From Microbacterium sp. oral taxon 186 str. F0373 (GTDB lineage: Bacteria; Actinomycetota; Actinomycetes; Actinomycetales; Microbacteriaceae): a stretch of DNA of 64,000 bases. The stretch lies in contig NZ_KE150457.1 of the NCBI RefSeq assembly GCF_000411455.1, forward strand, positions 1,328,023 through 1,392,022, given 5' to 3'. Made by a program: the position numbers and the translations under genes. Below are positions 53,188 through 64,000 of this stretch, in pieces (the stretch's first letter is position 1; each line of letters starts with the position of its first letter). The notes beneath the pieces are model-generated. The model saw only the letters and a list, made by a program, of their open reading frames with translations, was not told where the DNA came from and did not search any database.

Positions 53188-54092
53188 CCCACGCACCGGC
53201 ATCCGGCACCGTCGACGTTCCCGGCGCCGTCGAGATCCACCATGGCGACAACCTCGCGGTCGCGCGCGCACTCCCGGATGCCGCGTTCACCCTGATCTAC
53301 CTCGATCCGCCGTTCAACACGGGACGGCTCCAGGGCAAGGCGATCGAGTCCGCCGACCGCGGGGGCGTGCGCGGCGAGGTCAAGACCGGCTTTCGCGGCA
53401 CGAGCTACGCGCGCCTGCGCGGCGATCTGCGCCGCTACGACGACCGTTTCGACGACTACTGGGAGTTCCTGGAGCCGCGCCTGCGGGAGGCGTGGCGACT
53501 GCTCGCCGCCGACGGCACCCTCTACGTGCATCTCGACTATCGCGAAGCCCACTACGCGAAGGTGCTGCTCGATGCGCTCTTCGGGCGCGAGTGCTTCCTC
53601 AACGAGCTGATCTGGGCCTACGACTACGGCGCGAAGAGTCGTCGCCGGTGGCCGACGAAGCACGACACGATCCTGGTCTACGTGAAGGACCCGCGCGGAT
53701 ACTGGTTCGACTCGGATGCCGTCGACCGCGAGCCCTACATGGCGCCCGGTCTCGTCACGCCCGAGAAGGCGGCCCGCGGCAAACTTCCCACCGACGTGTG
53801 GTGGCACACGATCGTGCCGACCAGCGGTCGCGAGAAGACGGGCTATCCCACGCAGAAACCGGAAGGCATCCTTCGCCGGATCGTTCAGGCCTCCAGCCGA
53901 CCCGGTGACCGCGTGCTGGACCTGTTCGCCGGCAGCGGCACCACGGGAGCGGTGTGCAGTGCGCTGGGGCGCGACGCGGTGCTCGTCGATGACAACCCCG
54001 AGGCGATCGCGGTGATGCGCCGGCGCATGCCGCATGCGCACATCGTGGCGCCGGGCCGCGGTCGCCCGTGCCGTGATCAGCCCGTGCCATGA
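53184..54092 (+). CDS. Orphan site-specific DNA methyltransferase (beta class)
   Basis: 302 residues with the N6-adenine/N4-cytosine methyltransferase motifs in beta order: DPPFNTG (motif IV, about residue 35) first and [10 protein letters not shown] (motif I) near residue 250, with KTGYPTQKP before it. A separate target-recognition region of about 100 residues ([18 protein letters not shown] and [13 protein letters not shown]) is in the middle. No restriction gene is beside it. GTG overlaps the lplA stop by four bases. It probably methylates a defined motif for regulation or defence; the motif is not predictable. Confidence 0.87.
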   Translation: MTHAPASGTVDVPGAVEIHHGDNLAVARALPDAAFTLIYLDPPFNTGRLQGKAIESADRGGVRGEVKTGFRGTSYARLRGDLRRYDDRFDDYWEFLEPRLREAWRLLAADGTLYVHLDYREAHYAKVLLDALFGRECFLNELIWAYDYGAKSRRRWPTKHDTILVYVKDPRGYWFDSDAVDREPYMAPGLVTPEKAARGKLPTDVWWHTIVPTSGREKTGYPTQKPEGILRRIVQASSRPGDRVLDLFAGSGTTGAVCSALGRDAVLVDDNPEAIAVMRRRMPHAHIVAPGRGRPCRDQPVP

Positions 54093-54096
54093 TCAG
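54065..54096. repeat. 16-base tandem duplication at the methyltransferase-esterase join
   Basis: CCCGTGCC(G/A)TGATCAG occurs twice back to back with one mismatch. The second copy holds the methyltransferase stop codon and makes the CATGAT box used as the -10 of the esterase. Confidence 0.8.
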
Positions 54097-54099
54097 ACC

Positions 54100-55523
54100 G
54101 TGCAGAGCGATCCCGAGATCCTGATCACCGCCGGACGTGTGCGCGGCCGCTGGCGGACAGCGGCGGACGGGAGCCGATCGGCCGCGTTCCTCGGCATCCC
54201 GTTCGCGGAGGCGCCGGTGGGAGAGCGGCGTTTCGCCGCGCCGGTGCGCGTCGCGGCGTGGGAGGGCACACGGGATGCGGGCGCGTTCGGGGCGACGGCG
54301 CAGCGCGGCGACCCCGGGATCACCCTCATCCCCGAGCCCAGCATCCCCGGCGACGGCACACTCAACGTCAATGTCTTCACTCCCGACCCGGGGGCCGGCG
54401 GACTTCCGGTGCTCGTGTGGATCCACGGGGGAGGCTTCTTCTCCGGCTCGCCCGCCAGCCCCTGGTACGACGGACGTGCCTTCGCGCGCGACGGCGCCGT
54501 GACCGTGACGATCTCGTACCGGCTCGGCGTGGACGGCTTCGGCCACATCGACGGTGCGCCGTCCAACCGTGGCGTGCGCGACTGGCTCGCGGCGTTGGAG
54601 TGGGTGCAGGAGAACATCGCGGCCTTCGGCGGCGATCCCGCGCGCGTGACGATCGCCGGCCAGTCGGCCGGCGGCGGTGCCGTGCTGACCCTCCTCGGGA
54701 TGCCGTCGGCACAGCACCTGTTCTACCGGGCGTGGTCGCTGTCGGGCGCTCTCGGCGACGTGGAGCCCGAGCGGGCTCGCACCCTCACCGCCGCCATCGC
54801 GGCCGCAGCCGGGGTGGCCGCCGACCGCGACGGGTTCGCATCGATCCCCGAAGAACGACTGCTCGCCCTGCAGAAGCAGGCGACCGCGATCGACCCGAAG
54901 GCGGCAGCGCAGACGCTGGCAGCCGGCCTCGCTCTCGGTCCCGAGATCGACGGCGAGCTGCTGCCGCGCGCGACGGGCGCCTCGTTCGCGGCGGGGGTGG
55001 GGGCGGACAAGCCGCTCGTGCTGGGCACGGCCGACGACGAGTTCACGATGATCTTCGCGGGCGCGCCCCGGGCGTTGCGCTGGGTGCCCGCGAGCATCGT
55101 TCTCGGCCGTCTCGGACTGGAGCGAGGGCGCCGCCGCGCCTACCTCGCGGCCAACCGCGACGTCGTCGCGCACGGCACCGCGCGTGTGGCCGGCCGCTAC
55201 CTCACCGACCACATGTTCCGGGAGAAGAATGTGCAGCTCGCCGATGCGCGCGGTGCGGCGCCCACCTGGATGTACCGCTTCTCGTGGCCGTCGGGACGCT
55301 TCGGATTCGCCGAGCACTGCCTCGATGTGCCCTTCTTCTTCGACTGCCTGGATGCCGAGGGCATCGCCCCGCTGGCCGGCGACGAGCCGCCGCAGACGCT
55401 CGCCGACGCGGTGCACGCCGACGCGGTCGCCTTCATCGCCGGCGGCGATCCCGGATGGGACAGGTGGAGTGCGGCGCAGCCGGCGCGGATCTACGACGTA
55501 CCGGTCTCGGAGCGGGTCGGCGC

Positions 55524-55551
<28 letters not shown>
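54100..55551 (+). CDS. Carboxylesterase type B / lipase family protein
   Basis: 483 residues of the esterase/cholinesterase-like alpha/beta fold: [16 protein letters not shown], oxyanion HGGGFFSG, nucleophile Ser189 in GQSAGGGAV, and the catalytic His in the [12 protein letters not shown] C-terminal part. Such enzymes hydrolyse short esters. GTG at 54100 follows a CATGAT box by six bases and is preferred over an in-frame start inside the methyltransferase. The 3' end overlaps the convergent DUF218 gene by 28 bases. Confidence 0.88.
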
Positions 55552-58324
<2,773 letters not shown>

Positions 58325-58328
<4 letters not shown>

Positions 58329-59527
58329 AGCTGGACTCCTTCGATGGCGGAACGCAGCCGGTCGGCGGCGGTCTCGGGGGGCACGTCGCCGATCCAGGCG
58401 CCCATGGCGGCCTCGGATCCGGCGAGGAACTTGAGCTTGTCGGCCGCGCGGCGCGGGCTCGTGATCTGCAGGTTCAGGCGCACCGTGTCACGACCGGCGT
58501 GGACGGGTGCCTGATGCCACGCGGCGATGTAGGGCGTCGGGTCGCCGTAGAGGGCGTCGATGCCGCGCAGCAGTCGCAGATAGATCGGTGCGAGCTCGTC
58601 GCGCTCGGCGTCGTCGAGGGCGGCGAAGTCCGGCACGTGACGGTGGGGGAGCAGGTGCACCTCGATCGGCCAGCGTGCGGCGAACGGCACGAAGGCGGTC
58701 CAGTGCTCACCCCGCAGCAGCACGCGGGGGCCTTCCTGCTCGAACGCGAGGATGCGTGCGAACAGATCGGGCGCGGTGCGGTCGATCGTGTCGAGGAGGC
58801 GGGTCGTGCGGGGCGTGATGTACGGGTACGAGTAGATCTGGCCGTGCGGGTGCTGCAGCGTGACGCCGATCGCCTCGCCGCGGTTCTCGAACGGGAACAC
58901 CTGCTGCACGCCGGGCAGTGCCGACAGGGCCGCCGTGCGGTCGGCCCACGCCTCGATCACCGTGCGTGCGCGTGTCGGAGTCTGCGTGCCGAACGAGCCG
59001 CTGCGCTCGGGTGAGAAGCAGACGACCTCGCAGCGGCCGACGCTCGTCCGGGTGCGGCCGAGGCCGAGGTGCGCGAGATCGTCGAGTCCGCGCGGGGGAT
59101 CGGATGCCGCGGGGGCGTCTCCGGTCGCCTCGGCCAGTGCCGGACCGAAGGAGGGGGAGCGGTTCTCGAAGACGGCGACGTCGTACTGGGAGGGGATCTC
59201 GGAGGGGTTGGTCGCCGTCTGCGGCGCCAGCGGATCGAGTTCGGCGGGCGGCAGGAACGCGCGGTTCTGCCGCGCTGCGGCGACGGAGATCCAGTCTCCC
59301 GTGAGGATGTCCTGGCGCATGGTCGCCGTTGCCGGGCGGGGGTCGAGGCTGCGCGTGTCGAGGGCTCGATCGGGTCCGAGGGTCGTGTCGGGGTCGTCGA
59401 AGTAGATGAGATCGCGCCCGTCGGCGAGGTGGGTGGCGCGCTTGACGACGCCCGCCCCGAGCGGCGTCGCGGGGGCCGTCGGCGGTGTCGCGGGGGCGAG
59501 GTGAGGAGGCGGCTCCGGCATGTTCAC
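58325..59527 (-). CDS. galT: Galactose-1-phosphate uridylyltransferase
   Basis: About 400 residues; swaps galactose-1-phosphate with UDP-glucose. The HPH active site is in LQHPHGQIYSYPYI, the first signature is NRAFLPPAELDP with FENRSPSF, and WTAFVPFAARWPIEVHLLPHRHVPDF carries the second histidine cluster. Two starts are possible: GTG at 59527, six bases after a TATCGT box (leaderless), or ATG at 59521. An operator overlaps both, so repression by the divergent LacI protein is very likely. Confidence 0.94.
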
Positions 59528-59565
59528 GATAACACGATACGGCTATGTGCGTGCTATCGTCAACA
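59521..59565. promoter_or_regulatory. Two LacI-type operators of galTK and their regulator
   Basis: TGTTCACGATAACA (59521-59534) and TGCTATCGTCAACA (59552-59565) share TGTT-n2-CG-n2-AACA symmetry and are centred 31 bases apart as an inverted pair. The first overlaps the galT start, the second precedes the regulator's GGAGG. Confidence 0.7.
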
Positions 59566-59576
59566 CGGAGGTCGGG

Positions 59577-60587
59577 ATGGCACACAAACGCGCGTCGATG
59601 GCGGATGTCGCACGGATCGCGGGGGTGTCGGCGCAGACCGTCTCACGCGTCGTCAACGCCAGCCCGCGGGTCGATCCCGCCACGCGCGCCCGCGTCGAGG
59701 AGGCGATGGCACGCAGCGGCTACCGCATCCATCGCGCCGCCCGGGCCCTGCGCACGGGAAGGTCCGGCACGATCGGCGTCGTCGTCTCCACGCTCGCGAC
59801 CGTCGGAAACTCGCTCATGCTCGAGGCGGTGACCGATGCCGCCGCCGAACGCGAGCACGACGTCGCCGTGGTCACCCTCGGCTCCGGAGACGCCGCCGAA
59901 GCACTCCAGCGGCTCAACGAGCAGGGAGTCGACGGCGTGGTCGTCATCAACGAAGCCTCCGCTCTCGTCCGCTCGGCGGATCTGCCGACCGCTTTTCGAC
60001 TCGTCGTCGTCGACTCGGCGCCCGACGACCGGTTCGCCGGCGTGGAGACCGATCATGCCGGGGGAGCGGCCGGCGCGACCGCGCACCTGCTCGCACTCGG
60101 GCACGCCACGGTCGCGCACATCGCCGGGCCGACGACCTCCTACGCGGCCGCCGAGCGCGAGCGCGGATGGCGCGACACCCTCGAGGCGGCGGGGCGTCCC
60201 GTCGGCGCGCTCGTGCGCGGTTCCTGGACCTCGGCATCCGGCTACGAGGCAGCCCAGACGCTCATCGGCGACGGCGCCGTCGGCACCGCCCTGTTCGTCG
60301 CCAACGACCAGATGGCCCTCGGGGCGCTGCGCGCCCTCGCCGAGCACGGTGCGCGGGTGCCCGAAGACGTCAGCGTCGTCGGCTTCGACGACGTCGACGA
60401 CGCGGCCAACTACCGCCCTCCTCTCACGACGGTGCGCCAGCACTTCGACCGGCTCGGCGCCCAGGCCGTCGCCGCTCTTCTCGACGAGGGCGACGACCTC
60501 GAGTCCACGTCGGCGACCGGGGCGACCCGCGCCGTCATGCCGGCTCCCCTCATCGTGCGCGACAGCACGGGCCCCGCGCCGGTCTGA
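59577..60587 (+). CDS. LacI-family regulator of galactose genes
   Basis: 336 residues: helix-turn-helix MADVARIAGVSAQTVSRVVNASPRVDPATRARVEEAMARSGY (first 50), then the periplasmic-binding-like domain ending VVGFDDVDDAANYRPPLTTVRQHFDRLG. ATG at 59577 has GGAGG five bases upstream and is preferred to an ATG 57 bases earlier in the operator. It diverges from galT; galactose or a galactoside is the expected inducer. Confidence 0.9.
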   Translation: MAHKRASMADVARIAGVSAQTVSRVVNASPRVDPATRARVEEAMARSGYRIHRAARALRTGRSGTIGVVVSTLATVGNSLMLEAVTDAAAEREHDVAVVTLGSGDAAEALQRLNEQGVDGVVVINEASALVRSADLPTAFRLVVVDSAPDDRFAGVETDHAGGAAGATAHLLALGHATVAHIAGPTTSYAAAERERGWRDTLEAAGRPVGALVRGSWTSASGYEAAQTLIGDGAVGTALFVANDQMALGALRALAEHGARVPEDVSVVGFDDVDDAANYRPPLTTVRQHFDRLGAQAVAALLDEGDDLESTSATGATRAVMPAPLIVRDSTGPAPV

Positions 60588-60660
60588 TCGCGGGGCGACG
60601 TTCGCGAGGTCAGTCGACGGCGACGGCGTCGATCAGCGCCGCGGCCTGCGGTTGCAGCAC

Positions 60661-61065
60661 CGGCGGCCGGAGCCCGGCGGTCCCGCGCGGCGCCAGACGA
60701 CTTTCTACCCCTTCTCGCTCACGTCCCGCCTCGGCCGCGGCACCGCGCGGCGGGTCGAGATCGACGGCGCGCCGCGCGTGCAGAGCGCGCGCTTCGGCGA
60801 CGTCTCCGCCGTCAACGCGGTCGCCACGACCGACGACGCCGGCACGAGCGTGTTCTTCGTGAACCGCTCGGTGTCGGATGCCGCGGAGCTCGTGATCGAT
60901 CTGCGCGAGCTCGACGCGGCATCCCTCGCCGTCGTCGAGTCGTGGATGATCACCGATGCCGATTACCGGGTGAGGCCGCAGTCGCTGGAGGTCATCCGTC
61001 ATGGCGACGAGCTGCGCGTGTCACTGCCGGCCGTCTCGTGGGCGGTCATCCGCCTGACCGCCTGA
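60661..61065 (+). pseudogene. GH51 alpha-L-arabinofuranosidase, C-terminal remnant
   Basis: The frame reads EPGGPARRQTTFYPFSLTSRLGRGTARR and on to LPAVSWAVIRLTA, the last 130 residues of a GH51 arabinofuranosidase (beta domain). The catalytic barrel and start are missing. Immediately upstream, the opposite strand reads VLQPQAAALIDAVAVD before a stop at 60611, which looks like the C-terminus of another lost gene. The junction is near 60660. The enzyme would have trimmed arabinose from plant polymers. Confidence 0.75.
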
Positions 61066-61070
61066 GACGG

Positions 61071-61191
61071 CGTTTCGACTCGTCGCTGCGCTCCTCGCTC
61101 AACGACCGGAAAGCACCGCTTCCCGCGTTCGTTGAGCGAGCGCCGTTCGTTGAGCGAGCGCAGCGAGTCGAAACGCAGAGTCGAAACGCAG
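61071..61191. repeat. Composite palindromic repeat element
   Basis: An inverted pair: the left arm 61071-61105 (CGTTTCGACTCGTCGCTGCG...) and right arm 61147-61175 pair around a 40-base core, with the known actinobacterial word TCGTTGAGCGAGCGCAGCGA. GTTCGTTGAGCGAGCGC is also repeated directly (61127 and 61145), and AGTCGAAACGCAG is repeated in tandem (61166 and 61179). It separates the GH51 remnant from the convergent galE and may work as a terminator. Confidence 0.8.
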
Positions 61192-61204
61192 CGCCGCGCC
61201 GGGA

Positions 61205-62182
61205 TCAGCGCGCGTTGCGGCGCGCCTCCCAGCCGGTGCGCACCATCTCGTCGACGGTGTACCGGTTCTGCCACTCGAGGTCGCGCGCGGCGAGCTCGCC
61301 GGTCGCGACGATGCGGTCGGGGTCGCCGGCGCGGCGCGGACCGATGACGGGGGTGAAGGGGATGCCGGTGACGCGCGCCATGGCATCCATGATCTCTTTC
61401 ACGCTGAGCCCGTTCTGCGAGCCGAGGTTGTAGGCGGTCTCGATGGGCGCGCCCGACTCGAGCCGCTGTGCCGCGACGACGTGGGCGGCTGCGATGTCGC
61501 CGACGTGCACGTAGTCGCGCACGTTCGTGCCGTCGGGGGTGTCGTAGTCGTCGCCGTTGATCTGCGGGGTCTCGCCGGCGAGCAGCTTCTCGAACACGAT
61601 TGGGAAGAGGTTGTGCGGGCTCGTGTCGTACACGGCCGGGTCGGCGGAGCCGACGACGTTGAAGTAGCGCAGCGACGTGTGGCGCAGCGGGTGCTCATCG
61701 GATTCGGTGGCGACGCCCTGGTCGCGCAGCAGCCACTCGCCGATGAGCTTCGACTCGCCGTAGGGCGACGCGGGGCGCTTGGGCAGGTCCTCGGTCACCA
61801 GCGGCACGTCAGGGGTGCCGTAGACCGCGGCCGATGAGGAGAAGACGATGTTGTGCACACCGGCATCCGCCATGGCCGCCAGCACCACGCGGGTGCCCTC
61901 GACGTTCTGCTCGTAGGTGTGCAGCGGGCGCTGCACCGAGACGCCGGCGTACTTGAATCCGGCGACGTGGATCACGCCCGTGACGCCGTGCTCGCGCATC
62001 GTGTCGGCCAACAGCGCGCGATGCAGGATCGTGCCCTCCACGAACGGCACGCCCTTGGGCACGAACGACGCGTGGCCGCTCGAAAGGTCGTCCACGACGA
62101 CCGGGGCGATGCCCGCCGCCTGCAGGGCGCGCACCACGTGCGCACCGATGTATCCCGCTCCGCCGGTCACAAGCCACGTCAT
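61205..62182 (-). CDS. galE: UDP-glucose 4-epimerase
   Basis: 325 residues, extended SDR: NAD loop VTGGAGYIGAHVVRAL at the start, FSSSAAVYG and catalytic Tyr/Lys in SPYGESKLIGEWLL, and the GalE-type RYFNVVGSADPAV and GDDYDTPDGTNVRDYVHVGDIA. It interconverts UDP-glucose and UDP-galactose and completes the Leloir path with galK and galT. ATG at 62182; the longer frame upstream is not homologous. It diverges from glycerate kinase. Confidence 0.94.
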   Translation of the reverse strand: MTWLVTGGAGYIGAHVVRALQAAGIAPVVVDDLSSGHASFVPKGVPFVEGTILHRALLADTMREHGVTGVIHVAGFKYAGVSVQRPLHTYEQNVEGTRVVLAAMADAGVHNIVFSSSAAVYGTPDVPLVTEDLPKRPASPYGESKLIGEWLLRDQGVATESDEHPLRHTSLRYFNVVGSADPAVYDTSPHNLFPIVFEKLLAGETPQINGDDYDTPDGTNVRDYVHVGDIAAAHVVAAQRLESGAPIETAYNLGSQNGLSVKEIMDAMARVTGIPFTPVIGPRRAGDPDRIVATGELAARDLEWQNRYTVDEMVRTGWEARRNAR

Positions 62183-62194
62183 GTGTCCATCCTG

Positions 62195-62248
62195 CCCGAT
62201 GCGAGCCGGTGCCCGATGCGGGCCGGTGCCCGATGCCGCGGGCCGGTG
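62195..62248. repeat. 17-base tandem repeat in the galE-glycerate kinase promoter
   Basis: CCCGATGCG(A/G)GCCGGTG occurs twice in tandem (62195-62211, 62212-62228); a third copy with a three-base insertion reaches 62248. The last copy runs into the TAGCAT box of the glycerate kinase gene. Confidence 0.75.
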
Positions 62249-62267
62249 AACGCGTAGCATCGCGCCC

Positions 62268-63365
62268 ATGACCCGCGTCGTCCTCGCCCCCGACAGCTTC
62301 AAGGGCTCGATCCCCGCCGCCGCGGCCGCCGCCGCACTGCGCGACGGGTGGCGGTCGGTGCGACCGGCCGACGACGTGGTGCTGCGGCCGATGGCCGACG
62401 GGGGAGAGGGGACGTTGGACGCGTTCGCCGCTGCCGTCCCGGGCGCGACGCGAATGCCGCTCACGGTCACCGGGCCCGCGGGAACGCCCGTTGACACCGC
62501 ATGGCTGCTGCTGCCGGACAGTACCGCGGTCGTCGAGCTCGCGGCGACGAGCGGGATCGAACTGCTCGGCGGCCGGTTGCGTCCCTGGGACGCGTCGACG
62601 CGCGGGTTCGGCGAGGCGATCGCCGCCGCGCTCGAGCACGGTGTGGAGCGCCTCGTCCTCGGCATCGGATCGAGCGCGTCCACCGATCTCGGCGTCGGTA
62701 TGCTCTCGGCGCTCGGTGCCGGGTTCGTCGACGGCGCCGGAGCCGCGGTGCCCGACGGCGCCGGCGGGCTGGCGGCGATCGCCCACGTCGACACCGCTGC
62801 GCTGCGACAGCCTCCTGCCGGCGGCATCGTCGTGCTCTCCGATGTGACCACTCCGCTGCTCGGTCCCTCGGGTGCGGCCGCGGTCTTCGGTCCGCAGAAG
62901 GGCATCGACGACGTCGCCCGCGCAGAGGCGGGTCTCACGCACGCCGCGTCGCTGTTCCCGCTCGATCCGATGGTGGCCGGCGCGGGCGCGGCGGGAGGCA
63001 CCGGCTTCGCCCTGCTGACCTGGGGTGCGCGGCTCGTCTCGGGCGCCGAGGAGATCGCCCGCCTCGTGGGGCTGGTCGAGGCCGCCGCGACCGCCGATCT
63101 CGTCGTCACGGGTGAGGGGGCCTACGACGATCAGTCCGCGGCCGGAAAGGCCCCCTCCGTGGTCGCCGCGGCGGCCGGTGCGGCCGGAGTGCCGACGGCG
63201 CTCGTCGCCGGACGGGTCGCCCCCGCGGCGGATGCGACCGCGTTCTGCGCGGCGATCGCGCTCACCGACCTCGCCGGGTCGGCGGACGCGGCGCTCGCCG
63301 ATCCCGCACGGTGGCTGCGCGCCGCCGGGGCGCGGCTCGCAGCGGGCGTCGCACGCGTGGCCTGA
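62268..63365 (+). CDS. glxK: Glycerate kinase
   Basis: 365 residues of the GlxK/GarK family: start APDSFKGSIPAAAAAAALRDG, PMADGGEGTLDAFAAA, ATSGIELL, IGSSASTDLGVGMLSALG and VTGEGAYDDQSAAGKAP. It phosphorylates glycerate from glyoxylate, glucarate or galactarate routes. TAGCAT ends seven bases before the ATG: leaderless, and no ribosome site is seen. Placement next to gal genes suggests a role in sugar-acid disposal but does not prove it. Confidence 0.93.
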   Translation: MTRVVLAPDSFKGSIPAAAAAAALRDGWRSVRPADDVVLRPMADGGEGTLDAFAAAVPGATRMPLTVTGPAGTPVDTAWLLLPDSTAVVELAATSGIELLGGRLRPWDASTRGFGEAIAAALEHGVERLVLGIGSSASTDLGVGMLSALGAGFVDGAGAAVPDGAGGLAAIAHVDTAALRQPPAGGIVVLSDVTTPLLGPSGAAAVFGPQKGIDDVARAEAGLTHAASLFPLDPMVAGAGAAGGTGFALLTWGARLVSGAEEIARLVGLVEAAATADLVVTGEGAYDDQSAAGKAPSVVAAAAGAAGVPTALVAGRVAPAADATAFCAAIALTDLAGSADAALADPARWLRAAGARLAAGVARVA

Positions 63366-63398
63366 TGAGGGGGCGCCGCCGCGCCGCGCACGTCGCGT

Positions 63399-63412
63399 GT
63401 TGACGTCAACAT
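63399..63412. promoter_or_regulatory. Perfect LacI-type palindrome
   Basis: The 14-base TGTTGACGTCAACA is self-complementary and lies in a larger near-palindrome of about 27 bases (GTCGCG at both flanks). It matches the galTK operators in TGTT-n2-CG-n2-AACA. It sits about 30 bases before the GH30 remnant, at a likely deletion point. Confidence 0.6.
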
Positions 63413-64000
63413 CGCGACGGCAGCGGCATCTGCGCCCCCCGTTGTGACGATCACCCCCAACCCCGCCTACGCCTCCGAGCCCTTCGAAGGGTGGGGGACC
63501 AGCCTGGTCTGGTTCGCGAACGCCACCGGTGGCTACCCGGAGGCGGTTCGCCAGGACCTCCTGGACAAGGTGTTCGGCGAGAAGGGGCTCAACCTCAACA
63601 TCGCCCGCTACAACATCGGCGGCGGCAACGCGACCGACGTGCCGTCCTACCTCCGGCCGGGCGGCGCCGTGGAGGGGTGGTGGAATCCCGATCTCGGCAA
63701 GAGCGACGGCTCCGGACCGATCACCTCGACGTACGGCGACCGCGCTCCGGCGGGATCAACAACGCGACCGCCGAGCAGACCTACGGCATCACCTTCGACT
63801 CGCTCGACCCGTTCAACGAGCCGAACACGAACTACTGGGGCACGACCATCCCGCAGGGTGCGACCTGGCCGAGCTCGGCGAGCCGCCAGGAGGGGGCGCA
63901 CATCGGCCCGCAGCGCCAGGACCAGATGATCCAGGCGCTCGCCGCACGCCTCGCCGCCCCCGGCACCACCACGAAGGTGCCGATCTCCGCGATGGACGAG
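63411..64000 (+). pseudogene. GH30 glycosidase (endo-beta-1,6-galactanase-like) with internal deletions
   Basis: A frame from the end of a signal peptide (ATAAASAPPVV) reads FEGWGTSLVWFANATGGYP, IARYNIGGGNATDVP and PITSTYGDR, the start of a GH30 galactanase. At about 63743 the frame changes; the second frame continues SGGINNATAEQTYGITFDSLDPFNEPN with the acid/base Glu in NEP, and reaches the window edge. By comparison with the family about 50 residues are missing at the first join and about 30 between ATAEQ and TYGITFD. The start and signal peptide core are also absent. GTG at 63444 gives only a fragment. Confidence 0.65.

Noticed and set aside
60610..61002. Minus-strand frame opposite the GH51 remnant
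   Set aside because: Its body is antisense to the GH51 domain; only its last 17 residues might belong to a lost gene.
61127..61191. Direct repeats resembling a short CRISPR
   Set aside because: Units are 13-17 bases, adjacent without spacers, and part of a palindromic element; no cas genes occur.

Overview
The window reads as a stretch of chromosome from a high-GC actinobacterium, most likely Microbacteriaceae and probably Microbacterium. The support is strong GC bias at third codon positions, frequent GTG starts, many 4-base ATGA gene overlaps, many start codons lying only 6-8 bases after a TANNNT-like -10 box (leaderless transcripts), DUF222/HNH and DUF7882-like proteins, and actinobacterial regulator families. 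No rRNA, tRNA, CRISPR array, prophage or insertion sequence was seen.

Layout. 1-7.5 kb: start of methylmalonate-semialdehyde dehydrogenase (mmsA), a PucR regulator, then a GntR-controlled methylcitrate-cycle operon (prpD-prpB-prpC) followed by a thiolase. 7.5-14.4 kb: a truncated ROK regulator, acyl-CoA dehydrogenase and enoyl-CoA hydratase, a MarR regulator and divergent etfB-etfA plus a membrane cytochrome b with three copies of an RRGLPR...GG..WP motif. Together these form a branched-chain/short-chain acyl-CoA oxidation block that feeds electrons through ETF to the membrane. 14.5-25.4 kb: GNAT, thioesterase, LysR with PutA, then a DDAH-family guanidino hydrolase with ornithine aminotransferase (arginine/ornithine/proline to glutamate), and a membrane-anchored molybdopterin oxidoreductase. 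25.6-29.0 kb: a three-gene overlapping operon of circularly permuted ATP-grasp, alpha-E protein and transglutaminase, a widespread system whose product is unknown. 29.1-33.7 kb: TetR and a leucine-catabolic methylcrotonyl-CoA carboxylase operon (mccB-mccA-maoC).

33.8-45.1 kb: regulators, small Microbacteriaceae-type proteins, a TetR/GH42 beta-galactosidase pair (the galactosidase carries a frameshift), and a LacI-controlled rhamnose operon (rhaI, fused aldolase-dehydrogenase, rhaB). 45.1-57.1 kb: gene remnants, a DUF222-HNH nuclease with a LexA-like box, two MFS exporters around a MarR regulator, hydrolases, a lipoate ligase overlapping an orphan DNA methyltransferase, and an envelope DUF218 protein. 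57.1-64 kb: galK-galT with a divergent LacI regulator, galE, glycerate kinase, and remnants of GH51 and GH30 enzymes, consistent with use of plant arabinogalactan and pectin sugars.

A striking theme is broken genes at abrupt junctions: ROK, a GNAT tail, SDR/TetR, GH51 and GH30 with several internal deletions, plus the GH42 frameshift. These are either real decay by deletion or an assembly defect, and the two can be told apart by read mapping. The most interesting intact systems are the ATP-grasp/alpha-E/transglutaminase operon and the ETF-linked cytochrome b with its repeated RGLPR tail.
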